A DNA stretch of 25,974 nt from an uncultured Acinetobacter sp. (GCA_900771065.1 CAAGMP010000308.1:1-25974), one strand, 5' to 3'. Positions 7,327 through 15,562 are shown, numbered from the stretch's first letter. Notes: generated by a model not told the origin, from the letters alone. Made by a program: numbers and translations.

Positions 7327-8566
7327 ACGCGGCTTTAGAGCGCAAAACTTCGCTACGAATATTTTGAGCCAAGTCGATAATTTCTTGTGTTGAGCCATTG
7401 ATTTTAAAGGCGTTACGCGTCAATGCATTATTGGCATTTTGCAGACGAACCAATTCATAATTTTGCGATAACTGCTCAATTTCCGTTTTAGGTAAATGAA
7501 TCGCACTTTCTTTTGCAATCAGTGGATAAAGCAAACGTTGCGCCGCCTCAACTGATGACAAACGCATAGCAGGAACAGCACTTGAAATAGCGGTACGTGT
7601 TTGTAAAGCAAAACGTTTATCTTGACGATAGCGTTTGTAAAGGACTTCGGACAGTAATTGAAATGACGTATTAATCATTGCCAAACATTGAGCTGCATTG
7701 GGTTTATTTGCATCAATTGAAATGATTGTTCCTGAAGCATTAAATGTATGTGTAATGACAATATCTTGCGCTGTTAATTGATATTGTGGGCAAATTTGGT
7801 CAATACTTTTATTTAAGCAAATTTGATATAAGTTGAAATACGGTAAAGCAATACTTTGATCAATGCTGTGTAATAATTGGCGTGGATCATAAAATTCAAT
7901 TGCCAATGATAAGGTATGATCATTTTCAATTTTTTCAATATTAATAATTGGTTCTTGTATTTCATGCGGATGTTGTGCTTGTGAAATCACAATTGCAGCA
8001 TTACGTTTTTCTTGTTCTAATGCTTGATTCAGTTCTTGAATTTCTTGTTTTAAGCGTTTTTCCGTGTTAATTCGTTCTAAATATTCTGCACGACTTGGAC
8101 GAGCTACCAAGCGATAAGCGAGCCATAAGAAAACATACATGACAAATGAAGCCAGCACTGTTGCCCAAAGTGAACGTAAAATTTCACCCGCACTTGGTTT
8201 AATTAGTGTGACTTCGACACTGCCTACCGATTTGTCATTGACAATCGCTTCACGAATAAAAATTTCACCTTCACGCGTTTTAGCTTGTCCTGCGGTTGCA
8301 ATGACTTGATTATCCGTACTTAAAATACGAATCGAGGCAATATTCGGGTCGGTAGCATAACGATTCACCAATGATGCCAAAAAGACCGTATTGGGCGGAT
8401 CAAGCTCAGTTAAGCTGTCTGTAATGAGCTGACTTGTGACCAATTCGCCTTGGCTTGCACGCTTTTCATCAAGTTGATGCATAGTTGCAATAACCAATAA
8501 AAAAGTTTGCACAGTGAAACTTATAATCAGTAGGCTAGCAAATAGCCCTTGTCTTGGTGCATTCAA
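7325..8566 (-). CDS. Two-span membrane protein, YtjB/AhpA-like, with extra cytoplasmic domain
   Basis: A 413-residue protein of uncertain function. It has a membrane span at about 8-28, a periplasmic segment of about 100 residues (ASIRILSTDNQVIATAG, 77-93, then SVGSVEVTL, 113-121), a second span at about 132-153, a coiled-coil-prone stretch (163-195) and a cytoplasmic domain (215-413). The first 155 residues match the layout of E. coli YtjB/Smp (about 214 residues), and, as in E. coli, the gene is divergent from serB; I infer homology. The extra C-terminal domain has a layout that recalls a degenerate class III nucleotide cyclase. It starts at TTG (8566), with GGAAG 6 bases before; the next ATG would cut the first span. 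A membrane sensor role is a guess. Confidence 0.65.
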   Translation of the reverse strand: MNAPRQGLFASLLIISFTVQTFLLVIATMHQLDEKRASQGELVTSQLITDSLTELDPPNTVFLASLVNRYATDPNIASIRILSTDNQVIATAGQAKTREGEIFIREAIVNDKSVGSVEVTLIKPSAGEILRSLWATVLASFVMYVFLWLAYRLVARPSRAEYLERINTEKRLKQEIQELNQALEQEKRNAAIVISQAQHPHEIQEPIINIEKIENDHTLSLAIEFYDPRQLLHSIDQSIALPYFNLYQICLNKSIDQICPQYQLTAQDIVITHTFNASGTIISIDANKPNAAQCLAMINTSFQLLSEVLYKRYRQDKRFALQTRTAISSAVPAMRLSSVEAAQRLLYPLIAKESAIHLPKTEIEQLSQNYELVRLQNANNALTRNAFKINGSTQEIIDLAQNIRSEVLRSKAA

Positions 8567-8572
8567 CGTAAA

Positions 8573-8577
8573 CTTCC
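8573..8577 (-). promoter_or_regulatory. Ribosome binding site supporting a TTG start
   Basis: On the minus strand GGAAG lies 6 bases before the TTG at 8566. No in-frame ATG occurs before residue 29, which is already at the end of the first membrane span. Confidence 0.6.
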
Positions 8578-8589
8578 AAAGTAATTCAA

Positions 8590-8619
8590 TTGAAATTCGA
8601 TTATGATTCTCACAATAGT
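8590..8619 (+). promoter_or_regulatory. Possible serB promoter
   Basis: TTGAAA (8590-8595) and AATAGT (8614-8619) are 18 bases apart. If used, transcription would start near 8626, downstream of the alternative TTG at 8590, and the first usable serB start would be the ATG at 8644. Confidence 0.35.
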
Positions 8620-8643
8620 TGTAGCTGTGCTGCGAGTCACTTT

Positions 8644-9864
8644 ATGCGAGAAATCATTCTTATATCATTTTTAGGTCCAGACCAGCCTAATCAATTTACT
8701 CGATTGATGCAGGTGCTGTCCGCTCATTCCTTACAAATTTTAGATGTCGGTCAAGCTGTCATCCATAATCAACTGACTTTAGGTATTGTTGTTTCTTCGG
8801 ATGATCAAACGGCCACAGCGCTAGCCATGAAGGAAATTCTTATTTTAGCACATGAAATTGGTTTAACAGTTCGTTTTAAACCAATCTCTTTGTCTGAATA
8901 TCAACAATGGGTCAAAGAAGGTGGACAAACCCGTTATATTGTGACGGCTTTAGCACCTGAATTGACCGCTTCGCATTTACAAGCTGTGACGCACATTGTA
9001 TCAAGTCAAGGGTTTAATATTGAAACGGTGACACGTTTATCTGGACGTCCAACTTTAAATCACACTGAAAATGAGCCAAAACGTGCGTGTATTCAGTTTG
9101 GTTTACGTGGACAAATGTTAGATGCAGCTGCAATGCGTGCGGCATGTTTAAGTTTGTCCAATGAACTTAATGTCGATGTCGCTGTACAAGAAGATAATGC
9201 GTATCGTCGTAATCGTCGTCTGGTTTGTTTTGATATGGATTCAACCTTGATTGAACAAGAAGTCATTGATGAATTGGCGAAAGAAGCAGGTGTGGGCGAC
9301 AAAGTTGCAGAAATTACCGAATTAGCCATGCAAGGTGAGTTGGATTTCCAACAAAGCTTCCGTGCGCGTGTTGCGCTGTTAAAAGGTTTAGATGCTGCGG
9401 TATTACCTCAAATTGCACAGCGTTTAACAATTACGGAAGGTGCAGAGCGTTTAATTTCGACATTAAAAGCATTGGGCTATCGTACAGCGATTTTATCTGG
9501 TGGATTCCAATATTTTGCTGAATATTTACAGGAAAAATTGGGGATAGATGAAGTCCATGCCAATATTTTAGATGTACAAGACGGCATTGTCACAGGTGAA
9601 GTCAAAGGACATATTGTCGATGGCGCTCGTAAAGCGTTTTTATTGCGTGAATTATCGGAAAAAATGGGCATTTCTTTAGAGCAAGCGATTGCTGTTGGAG
9701 ATGGCGCAAATGATTTACCGATGTTATCGATCGCAGGTTTGGGCGTAGCGTTTCGTGCTAAACCTTTAGTTCGTCAAAATGCCAATCAAGCCATTTCAAG
9801 TGTCGGTTTAGATGGCGTATTGTATTTACTCGGTGTGCATGATAAAGATTTAAATCGTGCATAA
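8644..9864 (+). CDS. serB: Phosphoserine phosphatase
   Basis: Last step of serine synthesis: removes phosphate from L-phosphoserine. The 406-residue reading has an N-terminal ACT-type regulatory region (about 1-180) and a C-terminal haloacid-dehalogenase phosphatase domain. The nucleophile is Asp197 in DMDST, with Asp199 as the general acid; SGGF (285-288) and GDGANDLPM (352-360) are the remaining HAD motifs. The ATG at 8644 (MREIILISFLG) begins right at the first strand of the ACT fold; a TTG at 8590 would add 18 unlike residues and overlap the possible promoter, so I reject it. The long ACT-bearing form differs from shorter HAD-only enzymes. The gene is divergent from the YtjB-like gene. 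Confidence 0.96.
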   Translation: MREIILISFLGPDQPNQFTRLMQVLSAHSLQILDVGQAVIHNQLTLGIVVSSDDQTATALAMKEILILAHEIGLTVRFKPISLSEYQQWVKEGGQTRYIVTALAPELTASHLQAVTHIVSSQGFNIETVTRLSGRPTLNHTENEPKRACIQFGLRGQMLDAAAMRAACLSLSNELNVDVAVQEDNAYRRNRRLVCFDMDSTLIEQEVIDELAKEAGVGDKVAEITELAMQGELDFQQSFRARVALLKGLDAAVLPQIAQRLTITEGAERLISTLKALGYRTAILSGGFQYFAEYLQEKLGIDEVHANILDVQDGIVTGEVKGHIVDGARKAFLLRELSEKMGISLEQAIAVGDGANDLPMLSIAGLGVAFRAKPLVRQNANQAISSVGLDGVLYLLGVHDKDLNRA

Positions 9865-9883
9865 CAAAATATGTAAATAACTT

Positions 9884-9936
9884 TGAAAAATGGGCTGTTA
9901 TCGGTTCATTTTTCATGCTATCAATATGATGAAAAA
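9884..9936 (+). repeat. Overlapping inverted repeats after serB
   Basis: TGAAAAATG (9884-9892) pairs perfectly with CATTTTTCA (9907-9915). The right arm can instead pair, as TTTTTCAT (9909-9916), with ATGAAAAA (9929-9936). The two hairpins are mutually exclusive. Neither is followed by a T-run, and both stems are AT-rich, so this is at best a weak terminator or attenuator. A smaller repeat, CTAAAT/ATTTAG, is at 9963-9979. Confidence 0.4.
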
Positions 9937-10023
9937 CAAATTACTTATTGGTTTGGGGAATTCTAAATTTTTGATTTAGCAATGTACGATAAGTAAAAAT
10001 AAAGATGATCATAAGGTGAAAAA

Positions 10024-10506
10024 ATGCTTAAACTTTCTGCAATTCCTGTGGTAAAACTGCCTTTAGTCGATGTCAGTACCGATCCATTAGATTTGTTACT
10101 AACCACTTTAGTGCTACGTATGAAACAGTTATCTAAAATTAATCCTAAATTTATTGAACTGATTCATGATCGCCAATTTCGTATTCAAATTGCAACCGAT
10201 GAAGGTTTTGTACGTCAAATTATTATTCATAATGGACAAGTAGAAACAGTCACCAATGAAGCAGAAAAAGCTGATTTTTTAATTCAATTTGCCAATAGCG
10301 AACAAGGTGTTAAAACCTTACTGAAAGCCAATCCGAGTGCATTTATGAATGGCATGAAAGAAGGCACAATTAAAATGGAAGGCGATTTTAGTCTATTAGT
10401 TTGGTTTAACCGCGTTGCACAATTGTTACCACCTCAATTTGTGAAACCTTTAAAAGCAAAAATTGGTTCTGCACGTGAATTGATTAAGCAAAAAATAGGT
10501 AAATAA
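10024..10506 (+). CDS. SCP2 sterol-binding-domain protein
   Basis: A 160-residue soluble protein with an SCP2-like lipid-binding fold. The C-terminal part ADFLIQFANSEQGVKTLL, then PSAFMNGMKEGTIKMEGD (about 107-124), is the typical SCP2 strand-helix-strand end in which a small ligand-binding tunnel is closed. Bacterial SCP2 proteins are mostly uncharacterised; UbiJ/UbiT-type members carry isoprenoid lipids in ubiquinone synthesis, but I cannot assign this one to them. AAGGTG lies 5 bases before the ATG. It follows serB by 159 bases, which include competing hairpins, so it may have its own promoter. A hairpin at 10511-10533 ends it. Confidence 0.8.
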   Translation: MLKLSAIPVVKLPLVDVSTDPLDLLLTTLVLRMKQLSKINPKFIELIHDRQFRIQIATDEGFVRQIIIHNGQVETVTNEAEKADFLIQFANSEQGVKTLLKANPSAFMNGMKEGTIKMEGDFSLLVWFNRVAQLLPPQFVKPLKAKIGSARELIKQKIGK

Positions 10507-10510
10507 CAGA

Positions 10511-10533
10511 AAAAGCACAGTGGAAGTGCTTTT
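10511..10533. terminator. Bidirectional terminator between the SCP2 gene and dtd
   Basis: AAAAGCAC (10511-10518) pairs with GTGCTTTT (10526-10533), with a 7-base loop. The A/T ends of the arms serve as T-tracts in either direction. It overlaps the dtd stop codon (10532-10534). Confidence 0.75.
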
Positions 10534-10972
10534 AATTGATTTCTAAGTTGAAAGTGACCGGTCCATCGTTGATTAAATGCACTTTCATGTCCGCTGCAAA
10601 CTGTCCTGTTTGTAATTGAGGAAATTGAGTTTTTGCATAATCCACCAATTGATCATACAAAATTTGTGCTTGTTGCGGCGGCATAGCGGGTGCAAAGTCA
10701 GGACGTAATCCTTTTTGAGTTTGTGCCATTAAGGTAAATTGAGAAACCAACAATAATCCACCTTGTGCTTGATGAATGTTCCAACCCATTTTGCCTTGTT
10801 CATCATCAAAAAAACGATATTTTAAAATTTTATCAATCAATTTTTTGCCAATTTCTAAATTATCGTGTTGACCAATTCCAAGAAAAACTAAAATACCTTG
10901 TTCAATTTGTCCTGTAATTTCGCCATCAACCACGACTTTGGCTTCTAAAACACGTTGTAAAAGTGCACGCAT
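10532..10972 (-). CDS. dtd: D-aminoacyl-tRNA deacylase
   Basis: Removes D-amino acids wrongly attached to tRNA, such as D-Tyr-tRNA, and glycine misattached to tRNA-Ala. The 146 residues match the family (145-150). Both signature motifs are present: SQFTL (77-81) and NDGPVTF (135-141), which together form the chirality-proofreading active site at the dimer interface. The start MRALLQRV and the segment KGLRPDFAPAMPP (88-100) are also typical. It is a single-gene unit, convergent with the SCP2 gene. Confidence 0.96.
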   Translation of the reverse strand: MRALLQRVLEAKVVVDGEITGQIEQGILVFLGIGQHDNLEIGKKLIDKILKYRFFDDEQGKMGWNIHQAQGGLLLVSQFTLMAQTQKGLRPDFAPAMPPQQAQILYDQLVDYAKTQFPQLQTGQFAADMKVHLINDGPVTFNLEIN

Positions 10973-11154
10973 AAAACGAATTTTCTATTTTAAAAAACAC
11001 ATTTCATCATAACATAGGCTTGGTTGAAGCAAAAAATACAGCTTAAACTGTTTGTGCGTAGCCTGTTTTTATCTTTAGGTAAAATGATATATGGCATATC
11101 GAAAGCGGTTGAAATTGTGCTTTAATTAAATGAGCTCTTCATTTTGTAATTCAT

Positions 11155-12351
11155 ATGACTGCGATTATCCAATCATTACTTGATACCGATTTGTATAAAT
11201 TCACCATGTTGCAAGTGGTTTTGCACAAATTTCCGCAAACGCATAGCGTCTACCATTTTCGTTGTCGTAATTTAGAAGAGACTTGTTATCCTTTGGGTGA
11301 AATTTTAGCCGATTTAAATACCCAACTTGATCATTTATGTACATTGCAATTTAAAGAAGATGAGTTGCAATATTTACGCAGTTTACGTTTTATAAAAAGT
11401 GATTTTGTTGATTATTTAGAATTATTCCAATTAAAACGTCGTTTTATTCATACAGGAATTGATGAACAAGGTCGGCTCGACATTTGGGTTGAAGGACCTA
11501 TGGTGCAAGCCATGATGTTCGAAATTTTTGTCCTTGCTATTGTCAATGAATTATATTTTCAACGTTTATACAATGCAGACGTTTTAGCTGAAGGCAAATC
11601 CCGATTACAGCATAAAATTAAACTCATTCAATCTTATGAACAATTACAACAACCTAACGATCCTCCATTTTTAATTTCTGATTTTGGTACGCGCCGTCGG
11701 CATAGTTTTGCATGGCAAAAACATGTTATTCAATCTTTTGCACAAGCTGTACCTAACGTATTTCGTGGTACTAGCAATGTTTTAATTGCAAAAGAATTGG
11801 GTATTACTCCAATTGGTACGATGGCACATGAGTTTTTACAAGCATTTCAAGCACTTGATGTTAGGTTGCGTGATTTTCAAAAGTCTGCTTTAGAAACATG
11901 GGTACAAGAATATCGTGGTGATTTGGGGATTGCCTTGACCGATGTTGTTGGTATGGATGCATTTTTACGCGATTTTGATTTGTATTTTGCTAAATTGTTT
12001 GATGGTTTACGTCATGATAGTGGTGATCCATATGTTTGGGGTGATAAAGCCTATGCACATTATAAAAAACTCAAAATTGATAGCAAAACCAAAATGTTAA
12101 CCTTTAGTGATGGTTTGGATGTTGAGTGCGCTTGGCATTTACATCAGTATTTTAAAGACCGTTTTCAAGTGAGTTTTGGGATTGGAACGAATTTAACCAA
12201 TGATTTAGGGCAAACGCCGTTAAATATTGTACTGAAATTAGTTGAATGTAATGGACAATCTGTCGCTAAAATTTCAGATAGTCCGGGAAAAACCATGACC
12301 GATAATGACACTTTTTTAGCTTATTTAAGACAAGTCTTTCAAATTCAATAA
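11155..12351 (+). CDS. pncB: Nicotinate phosphoribosyltransferase
   Basis: Makes nicotinate mononucleotide from nicotinate and PRPP with ATP hydrolysis, in the Preiss-Handler NAD salvage route. The 398 residues match the E. coli-type enzyme. Signatures are TDLYKFTM (11-18), SDFGTRRRHSFAWQ (175-188), GTSNVLIAKELGITPIGTMAHEF (205-227) with the likely phosphorylated His225, and HDSGDPYVWGDKA near 295. No strong ribosome site precedes the ATG, and I found no clear promoter in the 182 bases upstream. It uses the product of PncA (6675-7295). A bulged hairpin follows the stop. Confidence 0.96.
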   Translation: MTAIIQSLLDTDLYKFTMLQVVLHKFPQTHSVYHFRCRNLEETCYPLGEILADLNTQLDHLCTLQFKEDELQYLRSLRFIKSDFVDYLELFQLKRRFIHTGIDEQGRLDIWVEGPMVQAMMFEIFVLAIVNELYFQRLYNADVLAEGKSRLQHKIKLIQSYEQLQQPNDPPFLISDFGTRRRHSFAWQKHVIQSFAQAVPNVFRGTSNVLIAKELGITPIGTMAHEFLQAFQALDVRLRDFQKSALETWVQEYRGDLGIALTDVVGMDAFLRDFDLYFAKLFDGLRHDSGDPYVWGDKAYAHYKKLKIDSKTKMLTFSDGLDVECAWHLHQYFKDRFQVSFGIGTNLTNDLGQTPLNIVLKLVECNGQSVAKISDSPGKTMTDNDTFLAYLRQVFQIQ

Positions 12352-12353
12352 GT

Positions 12354-12390
12354 AAACAAACAGCCGAATGATGAGTTCGGTTGTTTATTA
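12354..12390 (+). terminator. Probable terminator after pncB
   Basis: The core CCGAA (12364-12368) pairs with TTCGG (12376-12380), and the flanking TAAACAA pairs with TTGTTTA across a 4-base bulge. The downstream sequence is TTGTTTATTATAAAAT, only partly T-rich, so strength is moderate. Confidence 0.55.
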
Positions 12391-12432
12391 TAAAATAAGA
12401 TAATAAACATCAAATTTTCTGCTAAAAATGCT

Positions 12433-12460
12433 GATAAAAAATCAGTATGATAAAAAATCA
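12433..12460 (+). repeat. Tandem 12-bp repeat upstream of the sulfurtransferase gene
   Basis: GATAAAAAATCA occurs at 12433-12444 and 12449-12460, giving a 16-base period. The first copy is also the core of the inverted repeat CTGAT-AAAAA-ATCAG (12431-12445). It lies 24 bases before the ATG at 12484, so it could be an operator or simply low-complexity sequence. Confidence 0.4.
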
Positions 12461-12483
12461 ATGCACTTTTTTAAAAAATAAAT

Positions 12484-13326
12484 ATGACAAATTCAACTTT
12501 TAATTTTGGTTTATTGATTGAAGCTGAAGATTTATTGCCGCATTTAGGGCATGAACAGCTACGCATTGTCGATTTAAGTCGTCGCTCGGTTTATGAGCAG
12601 CTACATTTACCTCAAGCGATTCATGTAAAACCGAATTTGTTGGTACAACAACAAGAGCACATTTCAGGTTTATTGCCTGAAATACAACAATTACAAGAAC
12701 TTATAAAATATTTAAATTTATCTGCCAATCATCATGTTGTGGTTTATGATGATGAAGGCGGGGCATGGGCAGGGCGTTTAATCTGGAACTTATACTGTGT
12801 TGGTTTTAAAAATGTGAGTTTATTAAATGGCGGTATTCACGCTTGGTTGGCTTTAAATTATCCTATTTCATCCACAATAGAACCGCTTCAAGTTGTGGAT
12901 AACTTATTTGAAGTACAATATCAAACCCAATATCGAATTGAATTTGATCAATTATTAGAAAAAGTTCAAAATCAACAGATTCAATTGTGGGATTGTCGCA
13001 CTGAAGACGAATATACAGGCTTACGTCAAACAGCACGTCGAGCAGGACATATTCCACATGCCATCCATTTTGAATGGAGTACTGCCCTAAATCGTCAAAA
13101 TCATTTAAAATTACATTCCTTAACACGTATTCAACAGCGTTTAGAACAACAAGGCTTCGATTTAACGCGCCCTGTTGTGGTGTATTGTCAATCACATCAT
13201 CGTTCAGGTTTGGCTTTTGTGATTGGGCGATTATTGAATTGGCAAATTCAAGCGTATGATGGAGCGTGGAGTGAATGGGGCAATCGCCTCGACAGTCCGA
13301 TTATTAGTGGAGAGTTTCCAACTTGA
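12484..13326 (+). CDS. Two-domain rhodanese-like sulfurtransferase
   Basis: A 280-residue cytoplasmic protein with two tandem rhodanese domains: a non-catalytic N-terminal one (about 10-130; VVVYDDEGGAWAGRLIW, 85-101, where the cysteine is replaced by Asp) and a catalytic C-terminal one (about 145-275). The active-site loop is CQSHHR with Cys235, preceded by VVVY, and WDCRTEDEY (169-177) is the typical second-domain motif. Family members move sulfur from thiosulfate or 3-mercaptopyruvate to an acceptor. The loop CQSHHRSG is not the standard CRKGVTA of rhodanese or CGSGVTA of 3-mercaptopyruvate sulfurtransferase, so the donor is unclear. Its stop codon overlaps the TTG start of psd, which suggests translational coupling. 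Confidence 0.88.
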   Translation: MTNSTFNFGLLIEAEDLLPHLGHEQLRIVDLSRRSVYEQLHLPQAIHVKPNLLVQQQEHISGLLPEIQQLQELIKYLNLSANHHVVVYDDEGGAWAGRLIWNLYCVGFKNVSLLNGGIHAWLALNYPISSTIEPLQVVDNLFEVQYQTQYRIEFDQLLEKVQNQQIQLWDCRTEDEYTGLRQTARRAGHIPHAIHFEWSTALNRQNHLKLHSLTRIQQRLEQQGFDLTRPVVVYCQSHHRSGLAFVIGRLLNWQIQAYDGAWSEWGNRLDSPIISGEFPT

Positions 13327-14174
13327 GCCTCACATCACGTTTAAAGAAAAAAATTTTTATCCAAGCGCAAAATGTTGTACCGCAACATCAATTGTCCCGT
13401 GTCGTTGGCAAGTTGGCAGCAAGTGAAAATCCTGTCATTAAAAATGCAGTGATTACTGCATTTAAAGCACAATATGGCATTGATATGTCAATTGCAGAGC
13501 AGTCTAATCCACTGAAATTTAAATCTTTTAATGATTTTTTTACCCGTGCTTTGAAATCAGATGCACGTGAAATTGATGCCAACGAAAAACATATTGTTTC
13601 TCCTGCTGATGGTGTGATTTCACAAATTGGTCAAATTCAAGATGGTGAAATTTTTCAAGCCAAAGGACAAACGTTTTCGGTTGAAAAACTCATTGCTGAT
13701 CCTCAATTGGCAGCACCGTTTAAAGATGGGCAATTTGCAACAGTTTATTTATCACCGCGTGATTATCATCGTGTGCATATGCCATTTTCAGGTCAGCTCA
13801 CGGAAACTCTATATGTTCCGGGAGAATTATTTTCGGTCAATCAAACTACAGCGGAAAATATTTCGGGTTTATTTGCACGTAATGAACGTATGGTGTGTTT
13901 ATTTAACACGGAAATTGGTCGCATGGCAGTGGTTTTGGTTGGCGCGATGATTGTGGCAGGGATTGAAACGGTTGCAACAGGTCGCGTTAAACCATCTGGA
14001 CGTTTAGAATTGCAGCAACACGATTTAAATTTAGAAAAAGGTGCTGAATTAGGACGTTTTTATTTAGGTTCAACGGCAATTGTATTATTTGAAAAAGACA
14101 AAATGCAATGGGATGCAGCTTTCAAAGCCAATTCGAAAGTGGAAATGGGCAAAGCACTGGGTTGTGTTCTTTAA
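13323..14174 (+). CDS. psd: Phosphatidylserine decarboxylase proenzyme
   Basis: Makes phosphatidylethanolamine from phosphatidylserine at the inner membrane. The 283-residue proenzyme cleaves itself at the LGST motif (248-251), between Gly249 and Ser250, turning Ser250 into the pyruvoyl group. The autoproteolysis triad partners fit Asp96 (SPADG) and His152 (DYHRVHMP). KSFNDFFTR (67-75) is another family signature. It starts with TTG at 13323, overlapping the preceding TGA in a TTGA junction. No closer ATG exists before residue 55, and the reading from TTG gives the typical N-terminus and length. A strong palindromic terminator follows. Confidence 0.96.
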   Translation: MSLTSRLKKKIFIQAQNVVPQHQLSRVVGKLAASENPVIKNAVITAFKAQYGIDMSIAEQSNPLKFKSFNDFFTRALKSDAREIDANEKHIVSPADGVISQIGQIQDGEIFQAKGQTFSVEKLIADPQLAAPFKDGQFATVYLSPRDYHRVHMPFSGQLTETLYVPGELFSVNQTTAENISGLFARNERMVCLFNTEIGRMAVVLVGAMIVAGIETVATGRVKPSGRLELQQHDLNLEKGAELGRFYLGSTAIVLFEKDKMQWDAAFKANSKVEMGKALGCVL

Positions 14175-14203
14175 CAAAAAAGCAGCTTAAGCTGCTTTTT
14201 TTA
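14175..14203. terminator. Bidirectional terminator between psd and phoR
   Basis: AAAAAAGCAGC and GCTGCTTTTTT (14176-14201) flank a TTAA loop, making a perfect palindrome with A/T tails on both sides. It serves psd and the convergent phoB-phoR unit. Confidence 0.93.
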
Positions 14204-15559
14204 TTCGGTTTGATATAGTCGCTCTTTAGGAAAAACCACTTTGAATAAAGAGCCTTTATTTTCTTCAGATTCAATTTTTAAATAGGCGTTGTGTTGCATC
14301 AGAACATGTTTCACAATGGCTAAACCTAAACCTGTGCCACCTGTTTGACGACTACGTGCGCTGTCCACACGATAAAAACGTTCTGTTAAACGTGGTAAAT
14401 GTTTTGGGTCAATGCCAATTCCTGTATCTTGTACAGAAAAATAGCCACAGTCACCATCATCATGCCAGCCAATGGTAATGGTTCCCCCTTTGGGCGTATA
14501 TTTAATCGCATTGGTAATTAAATTGCTAAAAGCACTGGCTAATTCGACATCAGAGCCAATTAAATCAAAGTGACTATCAATTTCTAAGTTTAAAGTATGC
14601 CCATAATCAATGTTGTAAGCTTGTGCATCATCAAACAATTGATTCATTAAACTTGGCATGTCAATAATTTGATTTTTAGCGACATTACGTTCATTTTCCA
14701 AACGTGAAAGCAACAATAAATCATTAACTAAGGCATTCATCCGTCGGGTTTGCGATTGCATTTGCTCAAAAGCACGTTTCCAACGTGGATTGATTTCTTC
14801 TTGATCGGTAAACGTTTCAATATAACCGCTTAGAACAGTTAAAGGCGTGCGTAATTCGTGTGAAATATTATCCACAAAATCTTTACGCATTTGTTCTAAA
14901 TTATGAATTCGAGTGACATCGTAAGCGACAATTAAACGGCTTTCTGTGCCAAAACGGGTAATTTTAATTTGTACATAACGCTCTTCATTGATGGTTGATT
15001 TAATTTTTATACCATCGGGAGCTTGTTCAACATTATGAAAATATTCAATAAAATTGGGTTGACGTAAAATGGTTAAAATATCACGTTTTGAGTCGTGTTC
15101 TTGCATTCCTAATAAGGATTCTGCCGCAGGATTCCACCATTCAATTCGATGCTGATCATCAATTAACACCACCGCTTCGCTTAATGCCATTAAAGAAGAT
15201 TGGGCACGATCAATTAAATTGACCATTTCTGCTTGAACAATGCGCTCTTGACGTTGTGCACGGTAGACATTAAATAACAGTGCGCCCCAAATTCCATTTA
15301 AATTGGGGGGTACATCATACGGACGGTTGGAAATCCAATCATTGACCAAATACAATGAATATAATTGGGTTGCGGAAAATATTCCAAAAGCAATTAACAG
15401 ACAAATAACCAGTTGTCCAATGCCTAAGCCAATAAAAATAGCAATAACAACAAAAAAGAATAGCAACCTTAAATCTTGTTTGGCAAATTCCCAAAGATTG
15501 CTATAACGTACTTTTTTATGTGCCTGTACCACTTCGGGGACAGGATAAGGTTCATACAT
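14201..15559 (-). CDS. phoR: Phosphate-regulon sensor histidine kinase
   Basis: Sensor kinase of the PhoB/PhoR phosphate-starvation system. The 452 residues show two close N-terminal membrane spans (about 31-47 and 49-72) with almost no periplasmic part, a PAS domain (about 115-215; WWNPAAESLLG), and the kinase core. The phosphorylated His234 lies in NISHELRTPL. The N-box SNLITNAIKYTPKGG and the G-boxes DTGIGID and GTGLGLAIV form the ATP site. The length and layout match PhoR. It begins 3 bases after the phoB stop on the minus strand, so the two are translated from one message. Confidence 0.95.
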   Translation of the reverse strand: MYEPYPVPEVVQAHKKVRYSNLWEFAKQDLRLLFFFVVIAIFIGLGIGQLVICLLIAFGIFSATQLYSLYLVNDWISNRPYDVPPNLNGIWGALLFNVYRAQRQERIVQAEMVNLIDRAQSSLMALSEAVVLIDDQHRIEWWNPAAESLLGMQEHDSKRDILTILRQPNFIEYFHNVEQAPDGIKIKSTINEERYVQIKITRFGTESRLIVAYDVTRIHNLEQMRKDFVDNISHELRTPLTVLSGYIETFTDQEEINPRWKRAFEQMQSQTRRMNALVNDLLLLSRLENERNVAKNQIIDMPSLMNQLFDDAQAYNIDYGHTLNLEIDSHFDLIGSDVELASAFSNLITNAIKYTPKGGTITIGWHDDGDCGYFSVQDTGIGIDPKHLPRLTERFYRVDSARSRQTGGTGLGLAIVKHVLMQHNAYLKIESEENKGSLFKVVFPKERLYQTE

Positions 15560-15562
15560 AAC

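Noticed and set aside
8590..8643. An upstream TTG start for serB
   Set aside because: It adds 18 residues before the ACT fold and overlaps the possible promoter; the ATG at 8644 matches the family N-terminus.
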